Shown: positions 33,809 to 41,727 of the stretch, in pieces | How the letters are laid out: the number at the start of each line of letters is the position of its first letter | Position numbering within the stretch: position 1 is the first letter of the stretch | From: a virus | DNA length: 64,000 bases | Strand: one strand, 5' to 3' | IMG/VR virus record: IMGVR_UViG_3300015262_000001 | Span: 164,598 to 228,597 of that record | Notes under the pieces: model-generated | Told to the model about the DNA's origin: nothing | Seen by the model: the letters and a program-made list of their open reading frames with translations, nothing else | The model's database searches: none | Program-made: the position numbers and the translations under genes

Positions 33809-36082
33809 TCAGAGATCGCCGTTAGGTTTCAGATCACCGTAGTAGGTGCGAGGGATTACCTTAGGCGGGATCACCGGATCAGCTTCAGGCTCAAGAGCAC
33901 CGTAGTACGTTCCAGGGATCACGTATTCCTCAGGGAAGAGGTCTCCGTAATAGGTTCCAGGAATAACCAAAGGATCCAGCGCACCATCTGGCAACATACG
34001 GAAATAGCTGTTGTCATACAGCTTAAGCGCATACGTTGACAGACTGTTGTTCAGGTTAGTTGGCTTGATAAAGTCATGCGTGATGATATCAATCTTCATC
34101 TCGCTATCAGCCACCAGCACCGGATCCGGATTACTGATGATCGGGATGTTGGCTTCCAGGGCATGGATGGAGTCCATGTTGGAATGCTGGGTAATCATGA
34201 CGTTTTTAAAGTCGCCGTAACTACCGTTACCGACACCCACCCAACGAGAGTCACCTATAAAGGTTTCGTTGATCAGTTCAGTTTGGTCCGTACCGTCATT
34301 GATGTCTTTCACGATATGGATCGTGTAGGACGACAACTCAGACATGATGTCAATCAGATCGCTCTGCTTAACCCGTGTCGACGGTGTCTGGTTGGTATCC
34401 CAGCCGGTAACCCGTTTGAAGATGTCCCAGGAGAAGTTACGCGCCTCTTCGGCAGTGTAATCGGTGAAGTCCAACTCGTAAGCTTTAAGCAGCGAATCGT
34501 AGTCACCATAGCCGGTCAGGTTGATGATACCCGAATCGTACATCAGTTTGCAGCTGTTCTTCACCCGGGCTCTTTTGTTCAGATCGTAGAACTGACTGTA
34601 GAGCTTCTTATGTTTCCACATGGTGCTGTAAACTTCTGTGGCGTACTGGATCAGATAATCCGGGGCCAGGAAGGGGGCTACAGGAAACCAGAGCTTTTGG
34701 ATGTCAGCAGCAACATACGGACGAATGAAATCGGGGCCGCCGATCTCAATGATCTCTTCGATAGTCGGGGCTTTAAGCTTCAGAACGTTATGGTAGTAAG
34801 CCGGTTCGATAACCAAAGGATTTTGCCCCTTGGCGTATTCTACCAGGTACTTCCAAATGTAATAGGCGTCTCCCACGGGCAATCGGTACTGCTTGCCGCT
34901 CTTGGGGTCGACCGTAATCACCTTGCCGTTGAAGACCTTTTTACCTGCCAGATAAATCCACTCGTTGTACACCACCTTCATCAATGTATCGACGTGACGG
35001 TTAGTGTAGTCCATCATGGACGATTCAAGCGCTTTGGTAGGCAACTCAGAGTGAAGGCTGTACCGCCCCTTAACGATGGCATCATCCAGATAGAAATCCG
35101 TCTGATCGTAGTTGTCCTTGGCCATGATCTGTTGCTTCATGATCATAGCCTGGGTGTCAATGAACGAAGCAGTGCGTCCGTAGACCTCTACCAGGTTCAT
35201 TTGCATACGACGGTACAGTGGCGTAGGGGTCAGGTCTTCCAACTGCGTTTCAGTCGACGAAACCATGTCAAACCGAGCAAGAGGAATACTTGCCTTGGTC
35301 AACAGGTTCTTCATCAACTTGTCAAATGTGTACTGCTGACCTGGGTTATTACGTATCCAAGCAATATTACGAAACAACCACATCGTTTGTTCATTGCTGA
35401 GGCTGTTCTTGTATTGCGAGAAATTGCCGAATGAATCGATATGGCTCCAGATGAAGAAATCATGGGTATGACGCGTGTAACAGTCTTCCAGTCGAATGGC
35501 TTCGATGGTACCAATGAGGAAAGCGTAAAGCTTTTCAATCATCCATGGCAGGAACAGGTCATCAGTAACGACATAGTCATTATTGATCGATTGCCTTAGA
35601 TCGCTATTGACAGCCAGCTGTAATTTCGGGAGCAGCTGCTCTTCGTTCCAAAGCACCAGGTTCTTGTTATAGCGCAGAATCTTATAGTCTTTGGCCGCAA
35701 TGGTTTCAGAGTACGGGATCGGTGCAAGTATGCCGTTAATCAAGGCAGTCTGCCCTGGGTATACGTCGGCTAGACGGTTAAACCAATACCCGCCTTTGCT
35801 GTACTCTCGATTTGTTGCGAGGTGCAACTTCAGATTATCTTTGTTGAAAACAATCCGTTCACCAGTATCAATGGAGTTGATCCACATTACTTCATCAGTA
35901 GGGTGGTAATCCCCATTGAGGTTCATGTAATAACGCCATGTCGTTTTGTCCGAAGATACGGAATACCCAGCGTTAGTCAACACCAGGTTATCTCGTTCGG
36001 CCAAGGCCTCGATTTTGATAACCATGGTTCGAACTAGGCTGAAAGTGTCCGAGTGATACTTATCCAGATCGACACTATTCAT
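33809..36082 (-). CDS. Probable virion protein with C-terminal triple repeat, 757 aa
   Basis: Large helical/mixed protein, no signal peptide, no recognised family. The last 60 residues contain three copies of a 13-14 residue repeat: VIPGTYYGDLFPE, VIPGTYYGALEPE and VIPRTYYGDLKPN. The gene diverges from the portal gene: its ATG is 22 bases from the portal start, with overlapping control regions. Context (portal on one side, structural chain on the other) suggests a baseplate or neck component. I cannot assign it to sheath or tube. Confidence 0.75.
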   Translation of the reverse strand: MNSVDLDKYHSDTFSLVRTMVIKIEALAERDNLVLTNAGYSVSSDKTTWRYYMNLNGDYHPTDEVMWINSIDTGERIVFNKDNLKLHLATNREYSKGGYWFNRLADVYPGQTALINGILAPIPYSETIAAKDYKILRYNKNLVLWNEEQLLPKLQLAVNSDLRQSINNDYVVTDDLFLPWMIEKLYAFLIGTIEAIRLEDCYTRHTHDFFIWSHIDSFGNFSQYKNSLSNEQTMWLFRNIAWIRNNPGQQYTFDKLMKNLLTKASIPLARFDMVSSTETQLEDLTPTPLYRRMQMNLVEVYGRTASFIDTQAMIMKQQIMAKDNYDQTDFYLDDAIVKGRYSLHSELPTKALESSMMDYTNRHVDTLMKVVYNEWIYLAGKKVFNGKVITVDPKSGKQYRLPVGDAYYIWKYLVEYAKGQNPLVIEPAYYHNVLKLKAPTIEEIIEIGGPDFIRPYVAADIQKLWFPVAPFLAPDYLIQYATEVYSTMWKHKKLYSQFYDLNKRARVKNSCKLMYDSGIINLTGYGDYDSLLKAYELDFTDYTAEEARNFSWDIFKRVTGWDTNQTPSTRVKQSDLIDIMSELSSYTIHIVKDINDGTDQTELINETFIGDSRWVGVGNGSYGDFKNVMITQHSNMDSIHALEANIPIISNPDPVLVADSEMKIDIITHDFIKPTNLNNSLSTYALKLYDNSYFRMLPDGALDPLVIPGTYYGDLFPEEYVIPGTYYGALEPEADPVIPPKVIPRTYYGDLKPNGDL
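33825..33975 (-). repeat. Triple VIPxTYYGxLxP repeat (C-terminus of the 757-aa protein)
   Basis: Three in-frame repeats at protein level; the DNA copies share CCGTAGTA-type cores separated by acidic/Pro spacers of different length. This is a peptide repeat within a gene, not a mobile element. Confidence 0.85.
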
Positions 36083-36103
36083 AGTTTAACTCGTGAGGTT
36101 TAT

Positions 36104-39100
36104 ATGGGGTTCGAAACGCGCGCAGCGACTAGAGGGAACAAGTCGGTCGACTACACCAGGATTCGTGAGAACATCAAGAGTGTGTCGCCAGCCATTGCAG
36201 CTACCTTGCGCAACGCGACGCCTAAAAATGGGGTCGCTCCTGATCGTGAGGAAGTTGGTGGTACGAAGACCATCAACGAATATAAGCTCAGTCGACTGAG
36301 CAACATTATCAGTAATAACATCAACTCGGCATATGACCTGCGGGCCATTACACCGATGATTGATAAGGCCAACTTGATCTGGAACACGATCATTCTGTAC
36401 CCTAACGGGAAACAGGACAAGATGTTGACCTACGATACCCAGAGCACGAAAATTAAAAACGCGGCTCTGCACACCAGCCTGCTGGCCATCTGGGACGATT
36501 ATTACACCAATGACTATAAGATCGAGTCGCTTTTAAAGAAGATGCTCGACGATATCATGTGGAATACCGGGTCCTACGCGATCTTTAACCTGAGCCGTCC
36601 AGGCTTGGATTACTTGATCAACGGCTCCGAAGTTGACCCTTCCAAACGGACGGGTAACGAGGATTACCTTAGGGCCAAAGGTGAACTGGAGCGTGAGTTC
36701 ATTCAGGTCGATGGCAAGACCAAGATCAAGAACAAGGGTCGCTTTGTCCGTAACCCTTATGCGGCTAAAACAGCTGCTGCTGGATCTGTCAGTGGTTTGG
36801 AAGCTTTGTTTACCACGGGTGCCGATTTTGCTGAAGAAGAGTTCCCGATCTTCGATCCGGAAGAGGACAAAGAAAACAACTGGGGCATCACCATCACCGA
36901 TAACCCGGCGGTGCTGTACCTCCAGAAGTTCCAGGAGGCCAAGCGTGACCGTGACATCAAATCGGTAATGGGTGCAGAGAGTTTTGATAACATCATCTCT
37001 TCTGCAATGAAGTCACAGAAAACCCGTGACGACGAAGCGGCTAAGGCTCAAGAGGACGAGGACAAGAAGGGCGGTAAGGATAAGAAGCCTGCAAAGGCGA
37101 CTAAAGATAAGCCCGACAGTGCCACTACTCAGAACCTGACTGAAGACCAGTTGAACAACCTGAACGCTTCTGTGTTCAAGTCGCGCAACATTCGTACTCA
37201 GTCGTTGCAGTTCATCAAGTCTAATGACTCGTTGAGCGTTGCGCCTTACGGTCGTGGTCTGAGCTGGCACATTCCTTCTGAAGCAATCTTCCCGATCCAC
37301 TTCAACGGCAGTAACGGCAAGATCGATGACTACATCATCCTGCTGGATCCAGAGACCGGTGCGTTCCTCAAGAACACTGACGACCCAGAGTTCTACCAGT
37401 CGCTGGCGAAGAATAAGGACAGCATCACCAACAAGAACAAGATGGGTAGTGAGAACTCGCTCATCTCCAGTTTGCGTACGGTGCAGTCCGGTAAGCCTTG
37501 TGACTTCGACATGTCTGAGTTTGCGGATATGGCTGAGAAGAGCATTGTCCGTCAGTTCATCTCTTCTGTTTATAGCGATAAGGGTAATAGTATCAGCATT
37601 ACCCTGGATGAGGAGGTCAACAAGATCTTCCTGTCGCGTATCTTCAAGAAGCAGGGTGTGCGCTGTCTGTATGTGCCCGGCGAGGCTGTCTCGTACGGCG
37701 CCATCAAGTACAACCGTCTGGGTGTGGGTCAATCCCTTACTCAAGCGGCGAAGATGCACATCGCTCGTCTGGCGGCCTATGACGTCGCTGATGCACTGGC
37801 CAACCTGGAAGCGGCTCAACCTCATACCGAGATGGTAATCAACATCGAGAAAGAGGATGCCGATCCGGAGCAAACCATTGCGGTTGCACGGGCTACCTTC
37901 TTTGACACTAACCCTAAGCTACACTCCATCCTGTCTACGGCCCAGCTGTCGGTTCCTCAGGTAGTGGATGCATTGCGGGAAGCGTCTCTGTCGGTTAAGG
38001 TGAATGCGGGTGACAACGTTCACTTGCCTACGCCGGATATCAGCACCCAGGGTAAACAGAAGGATAACTTCAAACCTGTTGACCAGGAAAGCCGTGACGC
38101 AGTAATGAACTCCATCTCCAACTACTTCAACCTGCCCCGTGCATGGCTGGACGTAGCGGATGATCAGAACAACTTCAAGATTGAAGCGGTTACTGAGTAC
38201 GAGATGGTGTTTAACCAGGCGATCAACTGGCAGGAAATGATCTGCGACTTCTTGATTGACTTCATGCGCAAGCATACCCGAGTCAACGGTCCTCTGATGC
38301 AAGACCTTGTTCAGTGTATTCTGGACAACAAGAAGCTGTGGAAGCCTGACAGTAAAGATGTATTGGAAGGCAGCGATGAGGAAAAGGTCAAGGTTATCTT
38401 GGCAGACTTCTTTACCTCGATTTACGTGTACCTACCAGTACCTACCAGTACCGAGTCGACTAACAAGCTGAAGGATAGCCTGGAAGCCGTAACAGCGCTG
38501 GTAGCGTCTTGGGAAGAGGCTGCGGGTAACAACGGTGTCCTGCCTCAGATCTTGAAGGCGCTGAACATCAATGATGAAGACTTCACTGCTGAAGAGATCA
38601 AGTCCATGGTCAAATCAGCGTTGACGTCGGAAGCATTCCGACGGTTTAACCTGCCGATGCCGTTTGATGACATTGTTAACGAAGGTAAAGGTGGTGGTAT
38701 TGCATCGTTTGTACAGCAGATGATCCACCAGCGTGTCAACACTGCAACCTTTGTGGCTGATCTCATCGAGGGGATTACCGACTCCAACAAGAAACTCCAG
38801 AAACAATACGTGGATAAGTTGGCGAAGAAACTTGCGCCTCCTGAACCAGAAGTTGTTGAAGGCGAGGAAGGTGGTGGTGATGGGCTTAATACTGATGATA
38901 GCCTTACTGGCGGATCTTCTGAGGATGATCTGGGCGCGGGTACGGGTGCGGACGATCAAGACATTGATGCTCCTATCAGTGATACTGATGCTCCTGTCGA
39001 TGCTGATCTGGACACAGATACACAGCCTGTGGAAGATGACACCCTTCCGCCGGATGGCGATAAACCAACTGGGGATAAAGATCCAGGCGGTAAAGCGTTC

Positions 39101-39130
39101 AATCCGTTCAGTGCTAATAAAGACGAATAA
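36104..39130 (+). CDS. Portal protein, 1008 aa
   Basis: Forms the dodecameric DNA entry ring at one capsid vertex. Matches the phiKZ-type portal in its very large size and its order: a helical N-terminus; an acidic/Lys-rich insert around residues 300-360 (KAQEDEDKKGGKDKKPAKA); a central domain (GLSWHIPSEAIFPIHFN, KKQGVRCLYVPGEAVSYGAI); a stem-like region (NYFNLPRAWLDV); and an acidic Asp/Gly/Thr tail. GAES near residue 290 (SVMGAESFDN) is a candidate prohead-protease site and repeats a site in the capsid protein. The start at ATG 36104 has GTGAGG 5 bases upstream; the longer ATG at 36053 lies inside the divergent gene. Family assignment is from size and context plus motif impression. Confidence 0.8.
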   Translation: MGFETRAATRGNKSVDYTRIRENIKSVSPAIAATLRNATPKNGVAPDREEVGGTKTINEYKLSRLSNIISNNINSAYDLRAITPMIDKANLIWNTIILYPNGKQDKMLTYDTQSTKIKNAALHTSLLAIWDDYYTNDYKIESLLKKMLDDIMWNTGSYAIFNLSRPGLDYLINGSEVDPSKRTGNEDYLRAKGELEREFIQVDGKTKIKNKGRFVRNPYAAKTAAAGSVSGLEALFTTGADFAEEEFPIFDPEEDKENNWGITITDNPAVLYLQKFQEAKRDRDIKSVMGAESFDNIISSAMKSQKTRDDEAAKAQEDEDKKGGKDKKPAKATKDKPDSATTQNLTEDQLNNLNASVFKSRNIRTQSLQFIKSNDSLSVAPYGRGLSWHIPSEAIFPIHFNGSNGKIDDYIILLDPETGAFLKNTDDPEFYQSLAKNKDSITNKNKMGSENSLISSLRTVQSGKPCDFDMSEFADMAEKSIVRQFISSVYSDKGNSISITLDEEVNKIFLSRIFKKQGVRCLYVPGEAVSYGAIKYNRLGVGQSLTQAAKMHIARLAAYDVADALANLEAAQPHTEMVINIEKEDADPEQTIAVARATFFDTNPKLHSILSTAQLSVPQVVDALREASLSVKVNAGDNVHLPTPDISTQGKQKDNFKPVDQESRDAVMNSISNYFNLPRAWLDVADDQNNFKIEAVTEYEMVFNQAINWQEMICDFLIDFMRKHTRVNGPLMQDLVQCILDNKKLWKPDSKDVLEGSDEEKVKVILADFFTSIYVYLPVPTSTESTNKLKDSLEAVTALVASWEEAAGNNGVLPQILKALNINDEDFTAEEIKSMVKSALTSEAFRRFNLPMPFDDIVNEGKGGGIASFVQQMIHQRVNTATFVADLIEGITDSNKKLQKQYVDKLAKKLAPPEPEVVEGEEGGGDGLNTDDSLTGGSSEDDLGAGTGADDQDIDAPISDTDAPVDADLDTDTQPVEDDTLPPDGDKPTGDKDPGGKAFNPFSANKDE
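38431..38452 (+). repeat. Short tandem repeat in the portal gene
   Basis: CCTACCAGTA occurs twice in a row, followed by CC, giving VPTSTES in the protein. Possible site of replication slippage; in-frame length changes are not expected from a 10-base unit. Confidence 0.7.
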
Positions 39131-39154
39131 ATAGCAAAAAAAGAAAGAACCATA

Positions 39155-39192
39155 GCTAACCCTCCTAGCCCGCAAAGGCTAGGAGGGTTAGC
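39155..39192. terminator. Bidirectional terminator after the portal gene
   Basis: GCTAACCCTCCTAGCC and GGCTAGGAGGGTTAGC form a perfect 16-bp stem around CGCAAA. The U-rich side is on the minus strand (TTCTTTCTTTTTTTGC), serving the gene ending at 39204. It also lies 25 bases past the portal stop. Confidence 0.85.
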
Positions 39193-39203
39193 CTTATGGC
39201 TGC

Positions 39204-39827
39204 TTACTGCTGTTCAGCATCTGGAGTAGGTTCTGCTACTTCCCCAGCAGGTTGCTGGGCAGCAATGATGGACGCACGAATGCGATCAGTCATGCCGACG
39301 AGCGCGAGCAGAACTTCTTCGCCGTGTTGTGCGCTCAGTTCAGCTTCGAGCGATTCGAGGCTGTTGATGGAGTTGTAACGCTCCACGAGTTCAGCATCGG
39401 TAGGCCCGGCGACAGGAACTTCGACCTTGATCGGTTCGATGGTTGCTGTTACAGCCGCGGTGATGCGCTGCTGCATGCTGAGGAGGGCTTCTGCCAACTC
39501 GTCAGTCACACCGGATTCGTCAGTACCGATAGCAGCTACTGCGTAGCCTTCAACCAGTTCGGGCAGGGAGCCAATGGAAGCAAGAGCAACCAGGCCTTCG
39601 TGGGTACTGAGTACCTTGCGAACTTCAATCGCTTGAGGAACAGGTGGTTGGACAACTTCACCAACAACAGCAATCAGACGATCCTTGGCCAGCGAGATCA
39701 AGCCATCGCCAGTTGGGAACGGGTCGTTGGCATAACGCTGTTGGCACGCGTGTACTTGCACGAGGCGATGGTTAGCCAGCAGGTTGGCGACGTCACCATT
39801 GGTAAGATGTGCGTAAGTAGTAGACAT
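39204..39827 (-). CDS. Hypothetical protein, 207 aa
   Basis: Residues 1-25 (YAHLTNGDVANLLANHRLVQ) resemble the N-terminus of the 191-aa protein upstream (YKHLTDEDLGILLGGYRVIK). The rest is Ala/Val/Glu-rich and helical, with a predicted coiled region (SINSLESLEAELSAQHGEEV). No recognised family. GC-rich codons suggest strong expression. Function unknown. Confidence 0.75.
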   Translation of the reverse strand: MSTTYAHLTNGDVANLLANHRLVQVHACQQRYANDPFPTGDGLISLAKDRLIAVVGEVVQPPVPQAIEVRKVLSTHEGLVALASIGSLPELVEGYAVAAIGTDESGVTDELAEALLSMQQRITAAVTATIEPIKVEVPVAGPTDAELVERYNSINSLESLEAELSAQHGEEVLLALVGMTDRIRASIIAAQQPAGEVAEPTPDAEQQ

Positions 39828-39871
39828 CGGGTCTCTCTCTTTGGTTACGGATGGGTTTCTACAAAGGATGT

Positions 39872-39918
39872 TAATGCAAAAAATAAAGAAGGTTTACTGT
39901 GCCGGGTTACCGGCACAG
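39872..39918 (-). terminator. Intrinsic terminator
   Basis: CTGTGCCGG and CCGGCACAG flank GTTA at 39897-39918, 6 bases after the stop of the 191-aa gene. The minus-strand continuation TAAACCTTCTTTATTTTTTGCATTA ends in the same TTTATTTTTTGCAT tail as the terminator at 3438. Confidence 0.75.
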
Positions 39919-39923
39919 GTATA

Positions 39924-40499
39924 TCAGTACATGACTTCTTGTAGGTTAAACGAATAACCAACAAAGCAGAACGTTGGCGGGATACCGGATTCAGCTTTGG
40001 CCCGATTGATTTCTTGAAGAACTTTGTTATCTTCCTTAGGCAGGATAAGAACAAGTTCATCAGTGGCCTGGTTAAGCGCCGACCATTTCTCTCGTCGTTC
40101 CCTTAAGAAAGCCTTGAAGTGTTCGGTTACTTCGGTTCTTGGTGGCCACCAGAGTGGATAAGTCTTATGGAACACCAAAGCTGAAGCGATCATGTCGAAC
40201 TGCTTAACCAGGCGATCCTCATCAGTAAGCACTCCTGCAAAAGAGAAAGACTGTGGTAAGTCGTACCGTTCCTCTTCTACAGGTGCACGACGGTCAACTG
40301 CCAGATCCCAGCTGAGGTTAGGACCCGACTTTTTCAACCGACGTTGTATCTCGTAGACCAGTTCCAGCCCGGTAGGTACGTCTACTTCTTTAAATTCCTT
40401 GGGAGCATCTTTGAACTTAATGACACGATATCCTCCTAGCAAAATACCCAGGTCTTCATCGGTCAAATGTTTGTAGCTCTTTTCTGGTAGTTCGGTCAT
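39924..40499 (-). CDS. Hypothetical protein, 191 aa
   Basis: Soluble protein with no recognised family. The N-terminal motif HLTDEDLGILLGGYRVIKF is shared with the downstream 207-aa gene, suggesting a common N-terminal helical domain and a duplication. The middle has an aromatic segment FHKTYPLWWPPRTEV. It ends with a beta-like FCFVGYSFN. Ribosome site AGGAGAA lies just before ATG 40499. Function unknown. Confidence 0.75.
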   Translation of the reverse strand: MTELPEKSYKHLTDEDLGILLGGYRVIKFKDAPKEFKEVDVPTGLELVYEIQRRLKKSGPNLSWDLAVDRRAPVEEERYDLPQSFSFAGVLTDEDRLVKQFDMIASALVFHKTYPLWWPPRTEVTEHFKAFLRERREKWSALNQATDELVLILPKEDNKVLQEINRAKAESGIPPTFCFVGYSFNLQEVMY

Positions 40500-40508
40500 G
40501 CGGTTCTC

Positions 40509-40874
40509 CTAATGAAGTGTAGGTGGTGACGACGGGGTATTGTTAGCCGAGAAAATATACACCGGGTCAGCTAGATGGTTATCCTTAGGTTTGAGGAGGA
40601 TTACCCAGTCCTTAAAGGGTTGGTGTCTATAGAAGCTTGCAAAGGTCCTGGGGAGTGTCTCAGGAGTTCCTACATATAGAAAAGCGTGGTAGTGTTCCAA
40701 CGTACTAAGAAAGTCGTCGCCACTTACTACAATGCGTAGCTCAGTGACAATATCCTTGGACTGGCGGATAGCTTTTGGCCAACCGTCTACTACAATCATC
40801 CCGGTTATGAAATCCAGGATCTGATCAATCACCGATGTGCCCATTACTGCTGGTGGATGAAGTTTAAGAAGCAT
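40509..40874 (-). CDS. Hypothetical protein, 121 aa
   Basis: Alpha/beta protein with hydrophobic strands (IVVSGDDFL, YHAFLYVGTP) and a Pro/Ser-rich end. No family recognised. It lies 9 bases from the 191-aa gene, giving a two-gene unit bounded by terminators at 39872 and 40894. Confidence 0.75.
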   Translation of the reverse strand: MLLKLHPPAVMGTSVIDQILDFITGMIVVDGWPKAIRQSKDIVTELRIVVSGDDFLSTLEHYHAFLYVGTPETLPRTFASFYRHQPFKDWVILLKPKDNHLADPVYIFSANNTPSSPPTLH

Positions 40875-40893
40875 GGCTGTTTCCTCATAAGGG

Positions 40894-40924
40894 ACAAAAA
40901 ATAAAGGGGAGCTAACTCCCCCTT
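40894..40924 (-). terminator. Intrinsic terminator
   Basis: AAGGGGAG/CTCCCCCTT stem (40904-40924) closing on CTAA, followed on the minus strand by TTTATTTTTTG. It starts 10 bases after the 87-aa gene stop. Confidence 0.85.
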
Positions 40925-40933
40925 ACTTACCGC

Positions 40934-41197
40934 TTAGGCCGCCCTGGCCATAAACAGGTTCAGCAGACTACCATTGAACACCATGTGATCTTGCAGTGTC
41001 TTTGGGAATTGCTGAACTTCCATTTGAACCAGTGGGTTATAGAGGCGGGTCTCCAGGAGTGCCCGGTCGCCGCCTTCAACTTCACTGCTGCAACGCAGAA
41101 CTTCCAGCATAGAGCGGAACCGAATTAACTCGACTTCGCACTTAGGGAAATCGCTGGTGGAGAAACCCATCAGCTTGTCGAAGATCTTAGCAACCAT
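40934..41197 (-). CDS. Hypothetical protein, 87 aa
   Basis: Small helical protein (MVAKIFDKLMGFSTSDF) ending NLFMARAA. No family recognised. It follows the glycine-zipper gene by about 30 bases and precedes a terminator, so both should come from the early-type promoter at 41616. Confidence 0.75.
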   Translation of the reverse strand: MVAKIFDKLMGFSTSDFPKCEVELIRFRSMLEVLRCSSEVEGGDRALLETRLYNPLVQMEVQQFPKTLQDHMVFNGSLLNLFMARAA

Positions 41198-41228
41198 GAT
41201 TAAACTCCTTTTAGATGGCCTAGTGAAA

Positions 41229-41561
41229 TTACTGAGGCTCGTTTACGAAACAGTCAACGATCGAACAAACTGAACTTGCTACAGCTACACCGAACAGACC
41301 AGACATGGTGCCGCTGATGATCTTGCCTGTGCTGTTAAGCTCTGCAACACCCCACAGAGTACCTACTGCATAACCGGCAACTGCGCCAGCTACACCACCT
41401 GCGATACCGCTGCCCAGGGAACTGCCCTGAGATACACATGCCGCTGCACCAACTACTGCACCAACTACGCCACAGACTTGGCCAACGCTTACACCGTCAT
41501 TACGATCGCCGTAGAAAGATTTCATAGCGGCAGCACGTTCTGCTTGATTAAAATTAGTCAT
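41229..41561 (-). CDS. Glycine-zipper membrane protein, 110 aa
   Basis: Residues 25-75 are an uninterrupted hydrophobic Gly/Ala region with GxxxG-type spacing (GVVGAVVGAAACVS, GIAGGVAGAVAGYAVG). A second stretch follows at 82-100 (GTMSGLFGVAVASSVCSI). This resembles glycine-zipper domains that form membrane pores or oligomers. The N-terminus is polar (MTNFNQAERAAAMKSFYG). Its promoter is nearly the same as that of the 377-aa glycine-zipper gene at 1974-3107, so the two may be co-expressed early. Function unknown; membrane modification early in infection or superinfection control are guesses. Confidence 0.8.
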   Translation of the reverse strand: MTNFNQAERAAAMKSFYGDRNDGVSVGQVCGVVGAVVGAAACVSQGSSLGSGIAGGVAGAVAGYAVGTLWGVAELNSTGKIISGTMSGLFGVAVASSVCSIVDCFVNEPQ

Positions 41562-41615
41562 GTTGTAACTCCCATTGGGTTTAGTATGAAAGACTTAATT
41601 GTCTTAATCACCCAA

Positions 41616-41647
41616 GTAATATAGACGTGAAACTAACTGTATCTTAA
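41616..41647 (-). promoter_or_regulatory. Early-type promoter: TTAAGATACAG box, 13 nt, TATATTAC
   Basis: TATATTAC lies at 41616-41623 and TTAAGATACAG at 41637-41647 on the minus strand, with the same 13-base spacing as at 3179-3210. A run of eight or more Ts precedes it and doubles as the tail of the upstream terminator. Confidence 0.65.
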
Positions 41648-41703
41648 AAAAAAACAAAATGCGTAATAGACAGTAACCTACCGGGGCTACCCGGTAGGTT
41701 ACT
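41645..41703 (-). terminator. Intrinsic terminator after the 775-aa gene
   Basis: AGTAACCTACCGG and CCGGTAGGTTACT form a perfect stem at 41672-41703. On the minus strand CTATTACGCATTTTG and a T9 run follow. It lies about 24 bases past the stop at 41728. Confidence 0.8.
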
Positions 41704-41727
41704 TATCTTAAACGTCCGTGTGACTAC

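Noticed and set aside
36053-36103. Longer start for the portal gene
   Set aside because: Would overlap the divergent gene's coding start and lacks a ribosome site; ATG 36104 has one.
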